A stretch of DNA of 64,000 nucleotides from Marinobacter sediminum (GCF_023657445.1 NZ_JAGTWY010000001.1:1798001-1862000), one strand, 5' to 3'; counted from the first letter of the stretch, positions 22,505 through 33,578 are shown. Notes: a model not told the origin generated them from the letters alone. Made by a program: numbers and translations.

Positions 22505-24655
22505 ATGAGTGCGATACATTACGACCTGGGTTCAGACCAGATTCTGACCCTGACCATCGATATGCCCGGTCAGTCAGCCAACACCATGAACGCGGCCTTC
22601 CGCGAGGGACTGGCAGAGACAGTCACCAGAGTCGAAAAAGACCTCGGTAACATCCACGGCATTATTATTACCTCTGCCAAGAAAACCTTCTTTGCCGGCG
22701 GTGACCTGAAAGAACTGCACAAGGTCACCCGTGATGACGCCGAGACCTTCGAGGAAATGGTTAACAGCCTGAAGGCTGGCATGCGCTTTCTCGAGACCAG
22801 CGGCAAGCCGGTTGTGGCTGCCATCAACGGCAGTGCGCTCGGCGGTGGGCTGGAAATTGCCCTCGCCTGCCACCATCGTGTCGTACTCAACAATGAATCG
22901 ATTCAGCTGGGCCTGCCGGAAGTTACCCTGGGACTTTTACCGGGCGGTGGGGGAACCCAGCGCCTGCCCCGGATGATTGGCCTCGAAGCCGCTTTCCCCT
23001 ACCTGATGGAAGGCAAGCAGGTGAATCCGACCGCTGCATTGAAGGCAGGCATTGTGGATGAGCTGGCCGATTCCGGGGAAGACATGATGGCCAGGGCCCG
23101 TGCCTTCATCACGGCCAACCCGAAATGTCAGCAGCCCTGGGATCAGAAAGGTTTCAGATTCCCCGGCGGTGCGCCGCACCATCCCGCCATGGCGCAGAAA
23201 CTTTCCATTGCGCCCGCCATGCTGAAGCAGAAAACCAAAGGTTGCTATCCGGCACCGGAGCGCATCCTTTCTGCCGCAGTTGAAGGTGCCCAGGTGGACT
23301 TCGATAACGGCAGCCTTATTGAGACCCGCTACTTCGCCGAGCTGGTCATTGGCCAGGTTGCCAAAAACATGACCGGCACATTCTGGTTCCAGCTAAACGC
23401 CATAAAGGCCGGAGGCAGCCGTCCCGACGGTGTCGATAAAGAGACGTTTAAAAAAGTGGGGGTTCTGGGTGCAGGCATGATGGGCGCAGGTATCGCCTAT
23501 TCTACGGCCACCCGTGGCATCGACGTTGTTTTGAAAGATGTCTCTGTGGAGAACGCCGAAAAGGGAAAAAGCTACTCGGAAAAGCTACTGGCCAAGAAAG
23601 TCAGCCGTGGCAGGATGACCGAACAGCAGAAGGCGGAGATTCTCGACCGTATCAAGGCCACGGACGCTGCCGCCGATCTGGATGGTTGCGACCTGGTGAT
23701 TGAAGCGGTCTTCGAGGACAGCGGCCTCAAGGCGCAAGTGACCCAGGAGTCCGAGCCAAAGCTGGTAACCAACGGTATCTTTGCCTCCAACACCTCCACC
23801 ATTCCCATCACCAAACTGGCCGGCGCGTCCGCAAGGCCAGAAAACTTTATTGGCCTGCACTTTTTCTCCCCCGTGGACAAGATGCAGCTCGTTGAAATCA
23901 TTGTGGGCGAGAAAACGTCTGATGAAACACTGGCGCGGTCATTCGACTATGTGCAACAGATCGGCAAGATCCCCATTGTGGTCAACGATAGCCGCGGATT
24001 CTTCACGTCCCGGGTATTCGGCACCTTTGTAAACGAAGGCATCTGCATGCTGGCGGAAGGCATTCACCCCTCAAGTATCGAGAACGCGGGCCTGCTTTCC
24101 GGTATGCCTGTTGGTCCCCTGGCTATCTCTGATGAAGTCAGCATGACCCTCATGCAGCATATTCGTGACCAGAGCAGGAAAGACACCGAAGCTGCCGGTG
24201 GTAGCTGGGCCCCACATCCCGCCGAGGCGGTGATAGACCAGATGGTGAATGCGCAGAACCGGAAAGGTAAGGCGTCCGGTGCCGGCTTCTATGAATACCC
24301 GGACAATGGCAAGAAGTACCTTTGGCCGGAACTGGAGCGCTTGTACGTGGATTCCGACAAGGCCCGCACTGCCTCACTGCAGGACCTGAAAGACCGGATA
24401 CTATTCATACAGGCGATCGAAACAGTGCGGTGTCTGGAGGAAGGCGTTCTGCGTTCCGTGGAAGACGCCAATATCGGTAGCATTTTCGGTATCGGCTACG
24501 CCCCCTGGACCGGCGGTGCAATTCAGTTCATCAACCAGTACGGTGTGCGCGCCTTTACAGAGCGTGCAACAGAGCTCGCCAGACAGCATGGGGACCGTTT
24601 TGCGCCTCCCGGGCTGTTACTTCAAAAAGCAGAGACCAACACCCCGTTTGCCTGA
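22505..24655 (+). CDS. Multifunctional enoyl-CoA hydratase / 3-hydroxyacyl-CoA dehydrogenase
   Basis: A 716-residue fusion of the FadB/FadJ type. The N-terminal crotonase domain has the oxyanion-hole segments KKTFFAGGDLKEL and GGGLEIALACHHR and the active-site loop LPEVTLGLLPGGGGTQRLP. From about residue 318 comes the NAD-binding fold (GVLGAGMMGAGIAYSTATRG), followed by GLHFFSPVDKMQLVE and the C-terminal dehydrogenase domain. It hydrates and oxidises acyl-CoA in beta-oxidation. The start at 22505 follows GAGAGGAG closely. It is encoded with the thiolase just upstream. This pathway feeds acyl-CoA metabolism in an organism that also carries a fatty-acyl reductase (41605). Confidence 0.92.
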   Translation: MSAIHYDLGSDQILTLTIDMPGQSANTMNAAFREGLAETVTRVEKDLGNIHGIIITSAKKTFFAGGDLKELHKVTRDDAETFEEMVNSLKAGMRFLETSGKPVVAAINGSALGGGLEIALACHHRVVLNNESIQLGLPEVTLGLLPGGGGTQRLPRMIGLEAAFPYLMEGKQVNPTAALKAGIVDELADSGEDMMARARAFITANPKCQQPWDQKGFRFPGGAPHHPAMAQKLSIAPAMLKQKTKGCYPAPERILSAAVEGAQVDFDNGSLIETRYFAELVIGQVAKNMTGTFWFQLNAIKAGGSRPDGVDKETFKKVGVLGAGMMGAGIAYSTATRGIDVVLKDVSVENAEKGKSYSEKLLAKKVSRGRMTEQQKAEILDRIKATDAAADLDGCDLVIEAVFEDSGLKAQVTQESEPKLVTNGIFASNTSTIPITKLAGASARPENFIGLHFFSPVDKMQLVEIIVGEKTSDETLARSFDYVQQIGKIPIVVNDSRGFFTSRVFGTFVNEGICMLAEGIHPSSIENAGLLSGMPVGPLAISDEVSMTLMQHIRDQSRKDTEAAGGSWAPHPAEAVIDQMVNAQNRKGKASGAGFYEYPDNGKKYLWPELERLYVDSDKARTASLQDLKDRILFIQAIETVRCLEEGVLRSVEDANIGSIFGIGYAPWTGGAIQFINQYGVRAFTERATELARQHGDRFAPPGLLLQKAETNTPFA

Positions 24656-24663
24656 GCATCGCA

Positions 24664-24687
24664 GCCGGAGGTTTAACCCCCTCCGGC
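24664..24687 (+). terminator. Hairpin after beta-oxidation operon
   Basis: GCCGGAGG and CCTCCGGC form an 8-bp perfect stem 8 bp after the stop. There is no T-run after it, so it may stabilise the transcript end or need Rho. Confidence 0.45.
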
Positions 24688-24879
24688 ACCTCCCGGGTGC
24701 TTCCCGCATTAAGCCGCAGGCTGTTACAACCTGACGGGTTCATGGACAGATTGTCACGAATCGATACGCCCTGCCTATGGCAACGGGTGTATCGCTTGCC
24801 TACAATAAATTTATCGCCAACGGGTACAGAAAGGTTCATGATTTAAGAACTTTCGCCCAGCACCGTCAGGTATGTATTT

Positions 24880-27051
24880 ATGACCATCGCGGAAAGAATT
24901 AGGGCTCGTCGCTCGCCGGCCAACAGCAGCCAGACAGGCATATGCAAGGCTGTCACCATCGCTTTGCTGTTCTCGGCACCCATGGGCTTGCAGGCCAAGG
25001 CAGATGACGCCAGAGTTTACGAGCCCGTTGCGCCAACCATTGATCAGGCCCGAGCCAATATTCTGATTGCCCGCCAGCTTCAGTTCACCCACTTCCGGGA
25101 TCTTGGTATCAGTGATGAACTGTCCAGTGACGTGTTCGATTCCTACCTCGAATACCTGGATGGCCAGCGCATTTACCTGACTCAGGAAGACCTGACAAAA
25201 TTTGATCGTATCAAGACCCAGTTAGGATCGGCTCTGAAAACGGGCCAGCTTCAACCGGGCTTCGATATCTACAACCTGGTTCAGCAGCGTATTATTGAGC
25301 GCCTGCAGTTTGCCCTGAGCCTGATCAACAAGGGCATCGGTGAGCTGGATTTCAACAAGAGTGAGAGCATCCTTCTGGATCGTTCCGACGCCAGCTGGGA
25401 AGCCAATCAACAGGCGCTGGATGAGCTCTGGATCAAGCGGATCAAGAATGCCGTCCTGGCCCAGCGCCTCAATGGATCCGATGACGAAACCATTGAAGAC
25501 AATCTGCGCCGCCGTTACGAGGGGCAGCTCAAACGCGCGTATCAGGCCCGCAGTGAAGATGCATTCCAGGCCTACATGAACGCCTTTACCGGCATGTGGG
25601 ACCCCCATACTTCCTACTTCTCGCCGCGCACATCCGAAAACTTCAACATCAACATGAGCCTCTCTCTGGAGGGGATCGGTGCGGTACTGCAGTCGGATAA
25701 TGAGTACACCAAGGTGGTTCGGCTTGTGCCGGGTGGTCCAGCATCCAAGCAGGGCCAACTCCAGCCTGCAGACCGTATTGTTGCGGTGACCCAGGAAGAA
25801 GAAAAAGCTGTCAACGTGATTGGCTGGCGCCTGGATGAGGTTGTGGATCTGATTCGGGGTCCACGAAATTCCGTGGTAACCCTGGAAGTTATTCCGGCCA
25901 ACGCCAGCGATGAAACCATTACCAAGGCGATCTCGATCAAACGGGATGAAGTCAAGCTGGAAGAGCAGAGCGCCAGCAAAGACATCATTCAGCTTGAACG
26001 CGGCGGCAGCGATTACAACATCGGCGTCATTACAGTTCCCACATTCTATGCGGACTTCCAGGCCATGCAGGCCGGTGACCCCAATTACAAGAGCACCACC
26101 CGGGACGTACGCAAGCTTATTACCGAACTTGAGCAGGACGGCGTGAATGGCCTGGTGATTGACCTTCGCAACAACGGTGGTGGCGCCCTGCATGAAGCGA
26201 ATGACCTGGTCGGCCTGTTTATCGACAAGGGCCCGACCGTTCAGATTCGCAACGCCAACAATGACGTTCAGGTTCTCAACGATGAGGATCCGTCAGTGGC
26301 TTACGACGGTCCGCTGGTCGTTCTTACCAACCGTATGAGTGCCTCCGCCTCCGAGATTTTCGCCGGGGCAATCCAGGATTATGGTCGGGGCCTGGTGGTA
26401 GGTTCACAGACGTTCGGCAAAGGCACCGTGCAGGCGGTTCGTCCCCTGAATCATGGTCAGCTGAAAATTACTCAATCCAAGTTCTACCGCGTATCCGGCG
26501 GATCTACCCAGCACAAGGGCGTCATTCCGGATATCGAAATACCGTCACGTATCGACAAGAACCGTATTGGCGAAGATGCCCTTGATCATGCCCTGCCCTG
26601 GGATCAGATCGAAGCTGTCCCCCACACCAGGTATTTCGATTTTAGCGGCATCATCGATGAACTGCGCAAGCGTCACGAAGAGCGTTTTACCGCCAGCCCC
26701 GAATTCAGCCTGCTGCAACAGGAAATCAACTTCCTCAAGAAGCAGCGCGAGATGGAATCGGTCAGCCTGAACCTGGGAGCCCGCACAACCCAGCATGAAC
26801 AGGTTGAGCGCACGCGGTTAACCATTGCCAACGCTCGCAGGGAACTGCGGGACGAGGAGCCCTTCGAAAGCCTTGAAGACCTCGAAGACTGGCAGGACCA
26901 GAAGGCAGCAGACCTGGACACGACCGACGACGAACTGGATTTCGTTATCCGCGAAGGGGGCGACATCATGGCCGACATGCTGGAACTGGATCAGCACATG
27001 GCGTCTATCCTGACACCTCAACAGTATGCGGCCCAGGCTCCGGCCCAGTGA
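24880..27051 (+). CDS. prc: Tail-specific (C-terminal processing) protease
   Basis: A 723-residue periplasmic S41 peptidase. After a basic N-terminus and a hydrophobic segment (AVTIALLFSAPMGLQAKA) come the Prc N-terminal helical part and a PDZ domain (SLEGIGAVLQSDNEYTKVVR; GPASKQGQLQPADRIVAV). The protease core has catalytic Ser in NRMSASASEIFAGA and Lys in SQTFGKGTVQ. A long helical C-terminal region ends it. It degrades periplasmic proteins from their C-termini, including SsrA-tagged ones and cell-wall enzymes. The ATG at 24880 is the first in frame; its ribosome site is weak. Confidence 0.93.
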   Translation: MTIAERIRARRSPANSSQTGICKAVTIALLFSAPMGLQAKADDARVYEPVAPTIDQARANILIARQLQFTHFRDLGISDELSSDVFDSYLEYLDGQRIYLTQEDLTKFDRIKTQLGSALKTGQLQPGFDIYNLVQQRIIERLQFALSLINKGIGELDFNKSESILLDRSDASWEANQQALDELWIKRIKNAVLAQRLNGSDDETIEDNLRRRYEGQLKRAYQARSEDAFQAYMNAFTGMWDPHTSYFSPRTSENFNINMSLSLEGIGAVLQSDNEYTKVVRLVPGGPASKQGQLQPADRIVAVTQEEEKAVNVIGWRLDEVVDLIRGPRNSVVTLEVIPANASDETITKAISIKRDEVKLEEQSASKDIIQLERGGSDYNIGVITVPTFYADFQAMQAGDPNYKSTTRDVRKLITELEQDGVNGLVIDLRNNGGGALHEANDLVGLFIDKGPTVQIRNANNDVQVLNDEDPSVAYDGPLVVLTNRMSASASEIFAGAIQDYGRGLVVGSQTFGKGTVQAVRPLNHGQLKITQSKFYRVSGGSTQHKGVIPDIEIPSRIDKNRIGEDALDHALPWDQIEAVPHTRYFDFSGIIDELRKRHEERFTASPEFSLLQQEINFLKKQREMESVSLNLGARTTQHEQVERTRLTIANARRELRDEEPFESLEDLEDWQDQKAADLDTTDDELDFVIREGGDIMADMLELDQHMASILTPQQYAAQAPAQ

Positions 27052-27070
27052 ATCGGGAAGGCGCCCAGGC

Positions 27071-27844
27071 ATGACCGAGGAGAGCAAAGGCCAGGACAGC
27101 CGGCAAAAAGCGCGCGTCTTGCAGGACATGCTGCTGGATGCGCTTCATGCCATGCGCTCACTGGACGAGGTTGAAGAGCTAGAGAAGCCCGAGCACAGGG
27201 TCCCGAAGGGGCATGAAGGCCTGATTGACCGGCTCACCAACCTTACGGGTTCCGCGCTGCGCTTTGGTGCACGCGCGACCGATACATCATTGAGAGTTGG
27301 CCGGGCACTGATTAACTCCCAGGATCAGTTACGCGCCATGCTGACAGCCGGCCAGTCACTCAAGGATATTCGCGAAGTGGCCGGGCTGACCCTGTCGGAG
27401 ATGAGCGAAGCCCTGAATCTGAAAGACAAATCGGTTCTGGAGGCCATTGAAAACGGTACCTCCACCCTATCCTTCGAACTTATCCTGCGTCTGGCCGCAC
27501 TGATTGCCCGCAACGACCCGATCCCCTTCATCTTGCGCACCACGCGCCACTACAACCCGGAGGTCTGGCAGGCTCTGAATGACTGGGGTGTCGGACGCCT
27601 CCCCCTGCAGTTCGAACGGGAACGGGAATTTATCAATATTTTCCGCAGGCACGATGACGCCCGAAATCTCACCGACGAGGGTTTCCAGAAAGTGCTGGAC
27701 TTTACCCGCCAGAGCTTCGAAATGTCGCTACATTTCATAGAGGAGCAGGAAAGGCAGGTGGCCGAGTTGAAGGCCACCTACGAGGGAGAGGCCGAAACCG
27801 GGAATCCGCCTGAGTCCGGGCGGAACAAGCCCTCAGCCAAATAG
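27071..27844 (+). CDS. HTH (XRE-type) protein
   Basis: A 257-residue protein. The centre has a helix-turn-helix of the XRE/Cro type ([40 protein letters not shown]). The flanking parts are charged and helical. It probably binds DNA but its targets are unknown. It starts 19 bp after prc, with GGAAGG upstream, and may be cotranscribed with it. Its last 12 bp overlap the end of mtnA on the other strand. Confidence 0.82.
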   Translation: MTEESKGQDSRQKARVLQDMLLDALHAMRSLDEVEELEKPEHRVPKGHEGLIDRLTNLTGSALRFGARATDTSLRVGRALINSQDQLRAMLTAGQSLKDIREVAGLTLSEMSEALNLKDKSVLEAIENGTSTLSFELILRLAALIARNDPIPFILRTTRHYNPEVWQALNDWGVGRLPLQFEREREFINIFRRHDDARNLTDEGFQKVLDFTRQSFEMSLHFIEEQERQVAELKATYEGEAETGNPPESGRNKPSAK

Positions 27845-28897
27845 CTCCCGCATTCCGGTGATATTGGGATTGTGAACGACGCCCTTCTCAGTGACGATGG
27901 CATCAATCAGACTGGCCGGCGTAACATCAAAGACCGGGTTGAACACTCTCACACCTTGCGGCGCCAGGGGGATTCCGCGAATTTCCCGAACTTCGGAGCC
28001 GTCGCGCTCCTCAATGGGAATATCCCCACCCGATGCCAGTGTCATATCGACAGTGCTTGAGGGCGCCACCACCATGAAACCAACCTTGTGATGACGGGCC
28101 AGCACCGCGAGGCTGTAGGTTCCGATCTTGTTTGCCACATCACCATTGGCGGTGATCCGATCCGCACCCACTACGACCCAGCGCACATCCCCCTGCGCCA
28201 GAATTGCCGCCGCAGCGCCGTCTGCGTTCAGGGTAACCGGGATACCGTCCTGCACAAGCTCCCACGCTGTCAGGCGGCTACCCTGAAGCCAGGGCCGGGT
28301 TTCGTCCGCGTAAACGGTTTTCAGAAGTTTCTTTTCGTGGAGGCGACGGACAACACCCAGAGCCGTGCCGTAGCCACCGGTAGCCAGTGCCCCCGTGTTG
28401 CAGTGGGTAAGAACTGATATGGGTTGCTCCGGATGCATAACCTCAAGGGCATGGTCTGCCATGGTCAGATTGGCCGCCAGGTCGTCCTCATGAATGGTGA
28501 TCGCCTCGTCCGCCAGAGACTGAATGGCTTCGTCCAGGGAATGACAGCCGTGGAACACCCGCTCCATACGCTGCAGAGCCCAGAAAAGGTTAACCGCAGT
28601 GGGCCGGGAAGCCGCAAGTACCCGAATAGCCTGTTCGATCTCGGCTTTCCAGTCACCGCCGCCCGAATGGCGGGCAGCCAGTGCGACACCGTAAGCGGCA
28701 CTGATACCGATGGCCGGAGCACCTCGAACCACCATGTCCCGTATACACTGGGCGACGCCCGAGGCGCCCTCCACCGTAATCCAGTGTTCCTCGGTTGGCA
28801 GCAGCCGCTGATCCAGCAACTCCAGACTGGCGCCGTGCCAGCGTATCGCGACTATGCCGACTGCCCGCGAAGAAGTTGATGTGGGGGAGTTCGCCAT
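27833..28897 (-). CDS. mtnA: S-methyl-5-thioribose-1-phosphate isomerase
   Basis: A 354-residue member of the MtnA/eIF2B-alpha family. Family blocks visible are [36 protein letters not shown] (with the catalytic Cys) and [18 protein letters not shown] (with the catalytic Asp). It isomerises 5-methylthioribose-1-phosphate to the ribulose form in methionine salvage. It is divergent from mtaD, whose product acts on methylthioadenosine in the same pathway. The region between them holds a palindrome that overlaps both predicted -10 boxes. Confidence 0.93.
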   Translation of the reverse strand: MANSPTSTSSRAVGIVAIRWHGASLELLDQRLLPTEEHWITVEGASGVAQCIRDMVVRGAPAIGISAAYGVALAARHSGGGDWKAEIEQAIRVLAASRPTAVNLFWALQRMERVFHGCHSLDEAIQSLADEAITIHEDDLAANLTMADHALEVMHPEQPISVLTHCNTGALATGGYGTALGVVRRLHEKKLLKTVYADETRPWLQGSRLTAWELVQDGIPVTLNADGAAAAILAQGDVRWVVVGADRITANGDVANKIGTYSLAVLARHHKVGFMVVAPSSTVDMTLASGGDIPIEERDGSEVREIRGIPLAPQGVRVFNPVFDVTPASLIDAIVTEKGVVHNPNITGMRELFG

Positions 28898-28932
28898 AAA
28901 ACAGCTCCGTTTCTGAAACGCTGAAAAGCGCC

Positions 28933-28949
28933 AGTATAACGTTTATACT
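28933..28949. promoter_or_regulatory. Palindrome in mtnA/mtaD divergent promoter
   Basis: AGTATAA-CGT-TTATACT is a perfect 7-bp inverted repeat. Each arm contains TATACT read in the direction of one of the two genes, so it may hold both -10 boxes. No matching -35 box is evident. Confidence 0.55.
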
Positions 28950-29006
28950 TCCGGGCTACATTTTCATAGCGCGACCTCCTCCGCGCCCGGCACTGAAGGC
29001 AGGTAA

Positions 29007-30347
29007 ATGACGGCAGACACCATCACCGCAGCCGATATCCGCATCAACGCCCGATGGCTCATCCCCATCGAACCCGAAGCAGTCGTGCTGGAACATCAGG
29101 CTGTCATCATCCAGGGCTCAAGGATTGCAGCAGTGGTTTCTCAGGATGAGGCCGATCTAAGGTTCCGAACCCGGGAAACGGTCGATTTGCGCCATCATGT
29201 TGTCATGCCAGGTCTGATCAACGTTCACGGTCATGCCGCCATGTCGCTGTTCCGGGGTATGGCCGATGATTTGCCGCTGATGACCTGGCTCAATGAGCAT
29301 ATCTGGCCGGCGGAAGGCGCTTTTATCAGCGAACAGTTCATCGCCGATGGCACACAACTCGCGATGGCGGAAATGCTGCGCACAGGAACCACAACTTTCT
29401 CCGACATGTATTTCTTCCCGGAGATTGCTGCCCAGGCTGCCCATGATGTCGGCATGCGTGCCCAGATAAGCTTCCCGTTGCTGGACTTCCCAACCCCCTG
29501 GGGCTCCGGCCCGGAAGAATATCTGAGCAAGGGCAAGGCCCTGATTGAAACCTGGAAAGGCGATGAATACATAACGCCGGCAATTGGCCCTCACGCCCCT
29601 TACACTGTCTCGGACGGGCCGCTGCAAAAGGCCATCAAACTGTCTGCGGATACCGGCGCACCTATCCAGATTCACCTGCATGAGACCGCTTTCGAGGTGA
29701 CAGAAGCGACTGAAAAGCAGGGCAAGCGACCCGTTGCACGGATGGCTGAGTTGGGTGTTCTCGGCCCGAATACCCAGTGCGTACACATGACCCAGATTAA
29801 CGACGCTGACCTCAAATCCGTCGTGGAATCCGGGGCTCACGTCATTCATTGCCCAGAGTCCAACCTCAAGCTGGCGAGCGGACTTTGTCCCGTTCAAAAG
29901 CTGATGGATGCCGGTGTTAACGTCGCCATTGGCACCGACGGTGCCGCGAGCAACAATGATCTGGACCTGTTTGGCGAGCTTCGCACCGCCGCAATGATTG
30001 GCAAGGCAGTAGCCGGAGATGCCGCCGCCCTCTCGGCACACCAGGCTTTGACCATGGCGACACTGAATGGCGCCAGGGCCATAGGTCGGGATCACGAACT
30101 GGGCTCACTGGTTGCTGGAAAGCTGGCTGACGTCATCGCAGTGGATCTGAGCGATCCATTCCTGCAGCCGGTCTATGATCCTGCTTCACACCTCGTTTAT
30201 AGCAATCATGGCCGAGCAGTAAGCCATAGCTGGATTAACGGCGTACCACAGTTACAGGAGGGACGTCTCACCCGCATTGATGTGGCAGATCTCATGCTAC
30301 GCGTCGATGGCTGGATGGAACGAATCCGTGATCAACAGGCCCAATAA
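29007..30347 (+). CDS. mtaD: 5-methylthioadenosine/S-adenosylhomocysteine deaminase-type amidohydrolase
   Basis: A 446-residue TRZ/ATZ-family amidohydrolase. The metal site HxH is in [14 protein letters not shown], later ligands are in [12 protein letters not shown], and the catalytic Asp is in [15 protein letters not shown]. In pseudomonads the gene in this position (upstream of ubiG, beside mtnA) encodes the deaminase that turns methylthioadenosine to methylthioinosine. That context supports the call over other deaminases of the same family. The start ATG at 29007 follows AGGCAGG. Confidence 0.88.
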   Translation: MTADTITAADIRINARWLIPIEPEAVVLEHQAVIIQGSRIAAVVSQDEADLRFRTRETVDLRHHVVMPGLINVHGHAAMSLFRGMADDLPLMTWLNEHIWPAEGAFISEQFIADGTQLAMAEMLRTGTTTFSDMYFFPEIAAQAAHDVGMRAQISFPLLDFPTPWGSGPEEYLSKGKALIETWKGDEYITPAIGPHAPYTVSDGPLQKAIKLSADTGAPIQIHLHETAFEVTEATEKQGKRPVARMAELGVLGPNTQCVHMTQINDADLKSVVESGAHVIHCPESNLKLASGLCPVQKLMDAGVNVAIGTDGAASNNDLDLFGELRTAAMIGKAVAGDAAALSAHQALTMATLNGARAIGRDHELGSLVAGKLADVIAVDLSDPFLQPVYDPASHLVYSNHGRAVSHSWINGVPQLQEGRLTRIDVADLMLRVDGWMERIRDQQAQ

Positions 30348-30382
30348 CCGAATTCCGACAGATTCATCAGGCAGAACAAATC

Positions 30383-31099
30383 ATGTCAAACCAGAATGTA
30401 GATCAGAACGAAATCGCCAAGTTCGAGGCACTGGCCAGCCGCTGGTGGGACCCCAGCAGCGAATTCCGGCCGCTGCATGATATTAACCCGCTGAGGCTGA
30501 ACTATATTGACGAGCGGGTTCCTCTGGCCGGCAAGCGTGTTCTGGACGTTGGCTGCGGCGGTGGCCTGCTATCCGAGGGTATGGCCCAGCGGGGCGCCCA
30601 CGTAACCGGTATTGATATGGGGGAAGCGCCGCTTGCCGTGGCAAAACTGCACGGGCTCGAGAGCGGTATCAAGGTGGACTATCGCCAGACTACTGTGGAA
30701 GCTCTCGCCGAGGACCCGGAACATGCTGGTCAGTATGACGTCGTGACCTGCCTCGAAATGCTGGAGCATGTGCCAGATCCGGCCTCAGTGATCAGGGCCT
30801 GCTCAACCGTGCTCAAGCCGGGCGGCCACATGTTCGTCTCAACCATCAACCGCAACCCCAAGTCGTTCCTGTTCGCAATTGTGGGTGCGGAATATGTTCT
30901 GAACATGTTGCCGAAAGGGACGCACGAGTGGAAAAAGTTCATCCGCCCCTCTGAAATGTCGGACCACCTGCGCCATGCCGGACTGGAAGTACTGGAACTG
31001 ACAGGCATGACCTACAACCCGATCACCAAGGTTTACAAGCTTGGCAGGGATGTGGACGTGAATTACCTGATGCATGCCAGGGACGCCCGTGAAGCCTGA
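30383..31099 (+). CDS. ubiG: Ubiquinone O-methyltransferase
   Basis: A 238-residue SAM-dependent methyltransferase. It has the glycine-rich motif [19 protein letters not shown], the acidic ribose-binding GIDMGE, the UbiG N-terminus [19 protein letters not shown] and the segment [12 protein letters not shown]. It carries out both O-methylations of ubiquinone synthesis. The order ubiG-mupP-yciK is conserved in Pseudomonas. The next gene begins inside its 3' end. Confidence 0.94.
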   Translation: MSNQNVDQNEIAKFEALASRWWDPSSEFRPLHDINPLRLNYIDERVPLAGKRVLDVGCGGGLLSEGMAQRGAHVTGIDMGEAPLAVAKLHGLESGIKVDYRQTTVEALAEDPEHAGQYDVVTCLEMLEHVPDPASVIRACSTVLKPGGHMFVSTINRNPKSFLFAIVGAEYVLNMLPKGTHEWKKFIRPSEMSDHLRHAGLEVLELTGMTYNPITKVYKLGRDVDVNYLMHARDAREA

Positions 31100-31754
31100 A
31101 CTATCCCCCTCCGCTGTCCTGTTTGATCTGGATGGCACGTTGATCGACACCGCACCGGATTTCATCCGGTGCCTGAACCAGCTCAGACAGCAACACGGGC
31201 TGTCTGCCCTTCCTGCTGAGGAGATTCGGCGTTCAGTGTCCAATGGTGCCCGAGCCATGGTCCGGGTTGGGTTCGGGCTGGAGCCAGAGCATCCCGACTA
31301 CAGCGGAAAGCACACCGCATTCCTCGATCTTTACGAAGCAGGTGTCGCCGAAGAAACGACTCTTTTCGAAGGCATGGACCAGATTCTGAGAGGTCTGGAA
31401 TCGCGGGGAATTCCATGGGGTATTGTGACCAACAAGCCAGCGCGTTTCGCCGCCCCTCTAGTGGAAGCTCTTGGCCTGGCCGAACGTTGTGCGGTGGTTA
31501 TCTGCCCCGATCACGTTGCCCAGCGCAAACCGCATCCCGAGGCGCTATTTCTCGCCTGCGCCCAGATTGGCGCCGACCCTGCCCTCGCCGTCTACGTGGG
31601 TGATCACGTACGGGATATCGAAGCGGGACGCAATGCAGGAATGCAAACCATCGCCGTTCGCTATGGTTACATTGAAGAGCCGGAGACAGTTGACCTTTGG
31701 CAAGCGGACATTATCGCAGACACCGTCAGCGATCTGGCAAAACTGTTACAATAG
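31089..31754 (+). CDS. mupP: HAD phosphatase, N-acetylmuramic acid 6-phosphate phosphatase
   Basis: A HAD-superfamily phosphatase of about 221 residues. It has the nucleophile motif [15 protein letters not shown], motif II TNKP, motif III Lys in AQRKPHPE and motif [13 protein letters not shown]. By sequence alone it could be phosphoglycolate phosphatase. Its place after ubiG and before yciK matches Pseudomonas mupP, which acts in cell-wall sugar recycling. I chose the GTG at 31089 because AGGGA lies 5 bp upstream. An ATG at 31074 in the same frame is also possible. Either start overlaps ubiG. Confidence 0.82.
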   Translation: MKPELSPSAVLFDLDGTLIDTAPDFIRCLNQLRQQHGLSALPAEEIRRSVSNGARAMVRVGFGLEPEHPDYSGKHTAFLDLYEAGVAEETTLFEGMDQILRGLESRGIPWGIVTNKPARFAAPLVEALGLAERCAVVICPDHVAQRKPHPEALFLACAQIGADPALAVYVGDHVRDIEAGRNAGMQTIAVRYGYIEEPETVDLWQADIIADTVSDLAKLLQ

Positions 31755-31812
31755 CCCTCCAAATTTGAATCCGGTTCCACGAACCGGCTACAGCCTGACA
31801 CGGAGACAGGTT

Positions 31813-32562
31813 ATGCAAGATTACCAAGCACCCGCCGACCTTCTGCAAGACCGCATCATCATGGTGACGGGTGCCGGCAGCGGCATTGGTCTGGCTGCTG
31901 CAAAGGCCTATGCCGCCCATGGTGCAACAGTGATCCTGGTAGGACGCACCGTTTCCAAACTGGAATCGGTTTACGATGAGATCGAAGCCGCCGGTCACCC
32001 GAAACCGGCCATCGTGCCTATGAACTTTGAAGGTGCTGCGGTCAAGGATTACGAAGAGCTGGCCATGACCATTGAAGATAACTTTGGCCAACTTGACGGG
32101 ATTCTCCATAACGCCGCGATTCTTGGCGACCGGAGCCCGGTTGAACTCTATGATCCGGAAATCTGGAACAAGGTGATGCACGTAAACGCGACGGCACCGT
32201 TTCTCCTGAGCCGGGCCATGATTCCCCTCTTGCGCAAGTCCACTGACGCCTCGGTCATCTTTACTTCTTCAGGCGTTGGTCGTAAAGCCAAAGCCTACTG
32301 GGGCGCATACGCGGTCTCAAAGTTTGCGGTTGAAGGTCTGAGCCAGCTGCTCGCCGACGAACTGGACGACGAGCGGCACAACGTTCGGGTGAACAGTCTG
32401 AACCCCGGCGCTACCCGCACCAATATGCGAGCCAGGGCGTATCCTGCAGAGAACCCGCAACAGAATCCGGCACCGGAAGACTTGATGCCGATATATCTGT
32501 ATCTCATGGGCAAAGACAGCATTGGCATCAATGGCGAACAGCTGGACGCACAGCCCAAATAA
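31813..32562 (+). CDS. yciK: YciK-type short-chain oxidoreductase
   Basis: A 249-residue SDR protein with the cofactor motif TGAGSGIGLAAAKAY, NAA in LHNAAILGD, the catalytic Ser in TSSGVGRKAKAYWGAY, and the YxxxK pair as Tyr and Lys in AYAVSKFAVEG. The substrate is not known for the family. The start ATG at 31813 has GGAGACAGG before it; the open frame extends far upstream across mupP without support. The stop TAA overlaps the next start by one base. Confidence 0.9.
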   Translation: MQDYQAPADLLQDRIIMVTGAGSGIGLAAAKAYAAHGATVILVGRTVSKLESVYDEIEAAGHPKPAIVPMNFEGAAVKDYEELAMTIEDNFGQLDGILHNAAILGDRSPVELYDPEIWNKVMHVNATAPFLLSRAMIPLLRKSTDASVIFTSSGVGRKAKAYWGAYAVSKFAVEGLSQLLADELDDERHNVRVNSLNPGATRTNMRARAYPAENPQQNPAPEDLMPIYLYLMGKDSIGINGEQLDAQPK

Positions 32563-32795
32563 TGGAACTGTTTTTTTACACAACGTCTCAGTGCCACCTG
32601 TGTGAGCTGGCTGAAGCTCTGCTGGTAAATACACCCATGCCTGCGCCAATTCCGGTAGACGTCGTGGACATCGCCCAGTCTGAAGAGCTGGTCGAACGTT
32701 ACGGCACCCGCATTCCCGTGCTTCGTCGGAACGACACTGGTGCGGAACTGGACTGGCCGTTTACCCAGGAACAGTTACTTATGTTTCTGCAATGA
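32562..32795 (+). CDS. Glutaredoxin-family protein
   Basis: A 77-residue thioredoxin-fold protein of the DUF836/glutaredoxin-like type. The redox pair is in SQCHLCELAEALL and the cis-Pro loop in YGTRIPVLRRNDTG. It probably handles disulfides or glutathione. Its ATG uses the last base of the yciK stop (TAATG), so the genes are translationally coupled; yaaA follows 12 bp later. Confidence 0.88.
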   Translation: MELFFYTTSQCHLCELAEALLVNTPMPAPIPVDVVDIAQSEELVERYGTRIPVLRRNDTGAELDWPFTQEQLLMFLQ

Positions 32796-32807
32796 GGATT
32801 GCCTGAC

Positions 32808-33578
32808 ATGTTAATGGTTATTTCTCCTGCCAAGACCCTCGATTATGAGAGCCCCCTGGCCACGGAAACTTATACCCAGCCAGACTTTCTGGATGATGCC
32901 TGTGAGCTGATCGATCAGCTCAAGGAGCTGGAGCCCCACCAGGTCAGCAACCTGATGAGCATCAGTGACAAGCTGGGGCAGCTCAATGCCGAGCGTTTCC
33001 GTAACTGGCATATTCCCTTCACTCCAGACAACGCCCGTCAGGCGGTCCTGGCGTTCAAGGGTGACGTTTACACGGGCCTGGATTCGGAAAGCTTCAGCGA
33101 CGATGACTTCGCGTTTGCCCAGGAACACCTGCGCATGCTTTCTGGTCTCTACGGTGTCTTGAAACCCCTGGACCTGATGCAGCCGTACCGCCTGGAAATG
33201 GGCACACGGTTTGAGAATAAGCGCGGCAAAGATCTCTATGCCTTCTGGGGCAACGAAATCACGAAAGAGATGAACCGTTTGCTCGCCGCCGATGATGACG
33301 TGCTGGTGAACCTCGCCTCCAACGAATATTTCAAGAGTGTGAAGAAGAAAGATCTTGAAGGCCGGCTCGTCACGCCCCAGTTCAAAGACTGGAAGAATGG
33401 GCAGTACAAGATGATCAGTTTTTACGCCAAAAAAGCCCGTGGCCTGATGTGCCGGTATGCTATCCGGAATCGCATTACCCAGGCCGATGACCTCAAGGGC
33501 TTTGACCTTGAAGGCTACTATTTCAGCGAAGACCAGTCCGATAAAAACAATTGGGTTTTCCTGCGGGATGGGCAGTAA
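32808..33578 (+). CDS. yaaA: Peroxide stress protein YaaA
   Basis: A 256-residue protein of the YaaA (DUF328) family. It starts [17 protein letters not shown] and has the family segments [33 protein letters not shown] and [12 protein letters not shown]. In E. coli it lowers free iron and DNA damage under hydrogen peroxide. I start at ATG 32808, with GAGGA 9 bp upstream; a TTG three codons earlier is in frame. It belongs to the run from ubiG. Confidence 0.93.
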   Translation: MLMVISPAKTLDYESPLATETYTQPDFLDDACELIDQLKELEPHQVSNLMSISDKLGQLNAERFRNWHIPFTPDNARQAVLAFKGDVYTGLDSESFSDDDFAFAQEHLRMLSGLYGVLKPLDLMQPYRLEMGTRFENKRGKDLYAFWGNEITKEMNRLLAADDDVLVNLASNEYFKSVKKKDLEGRLVTPQFKDWKNGQYKMISFYAKKARGLMCRYAIRNRITQADDLKGFDLEGYYFSEDQSDKNNWVFLRDGQ

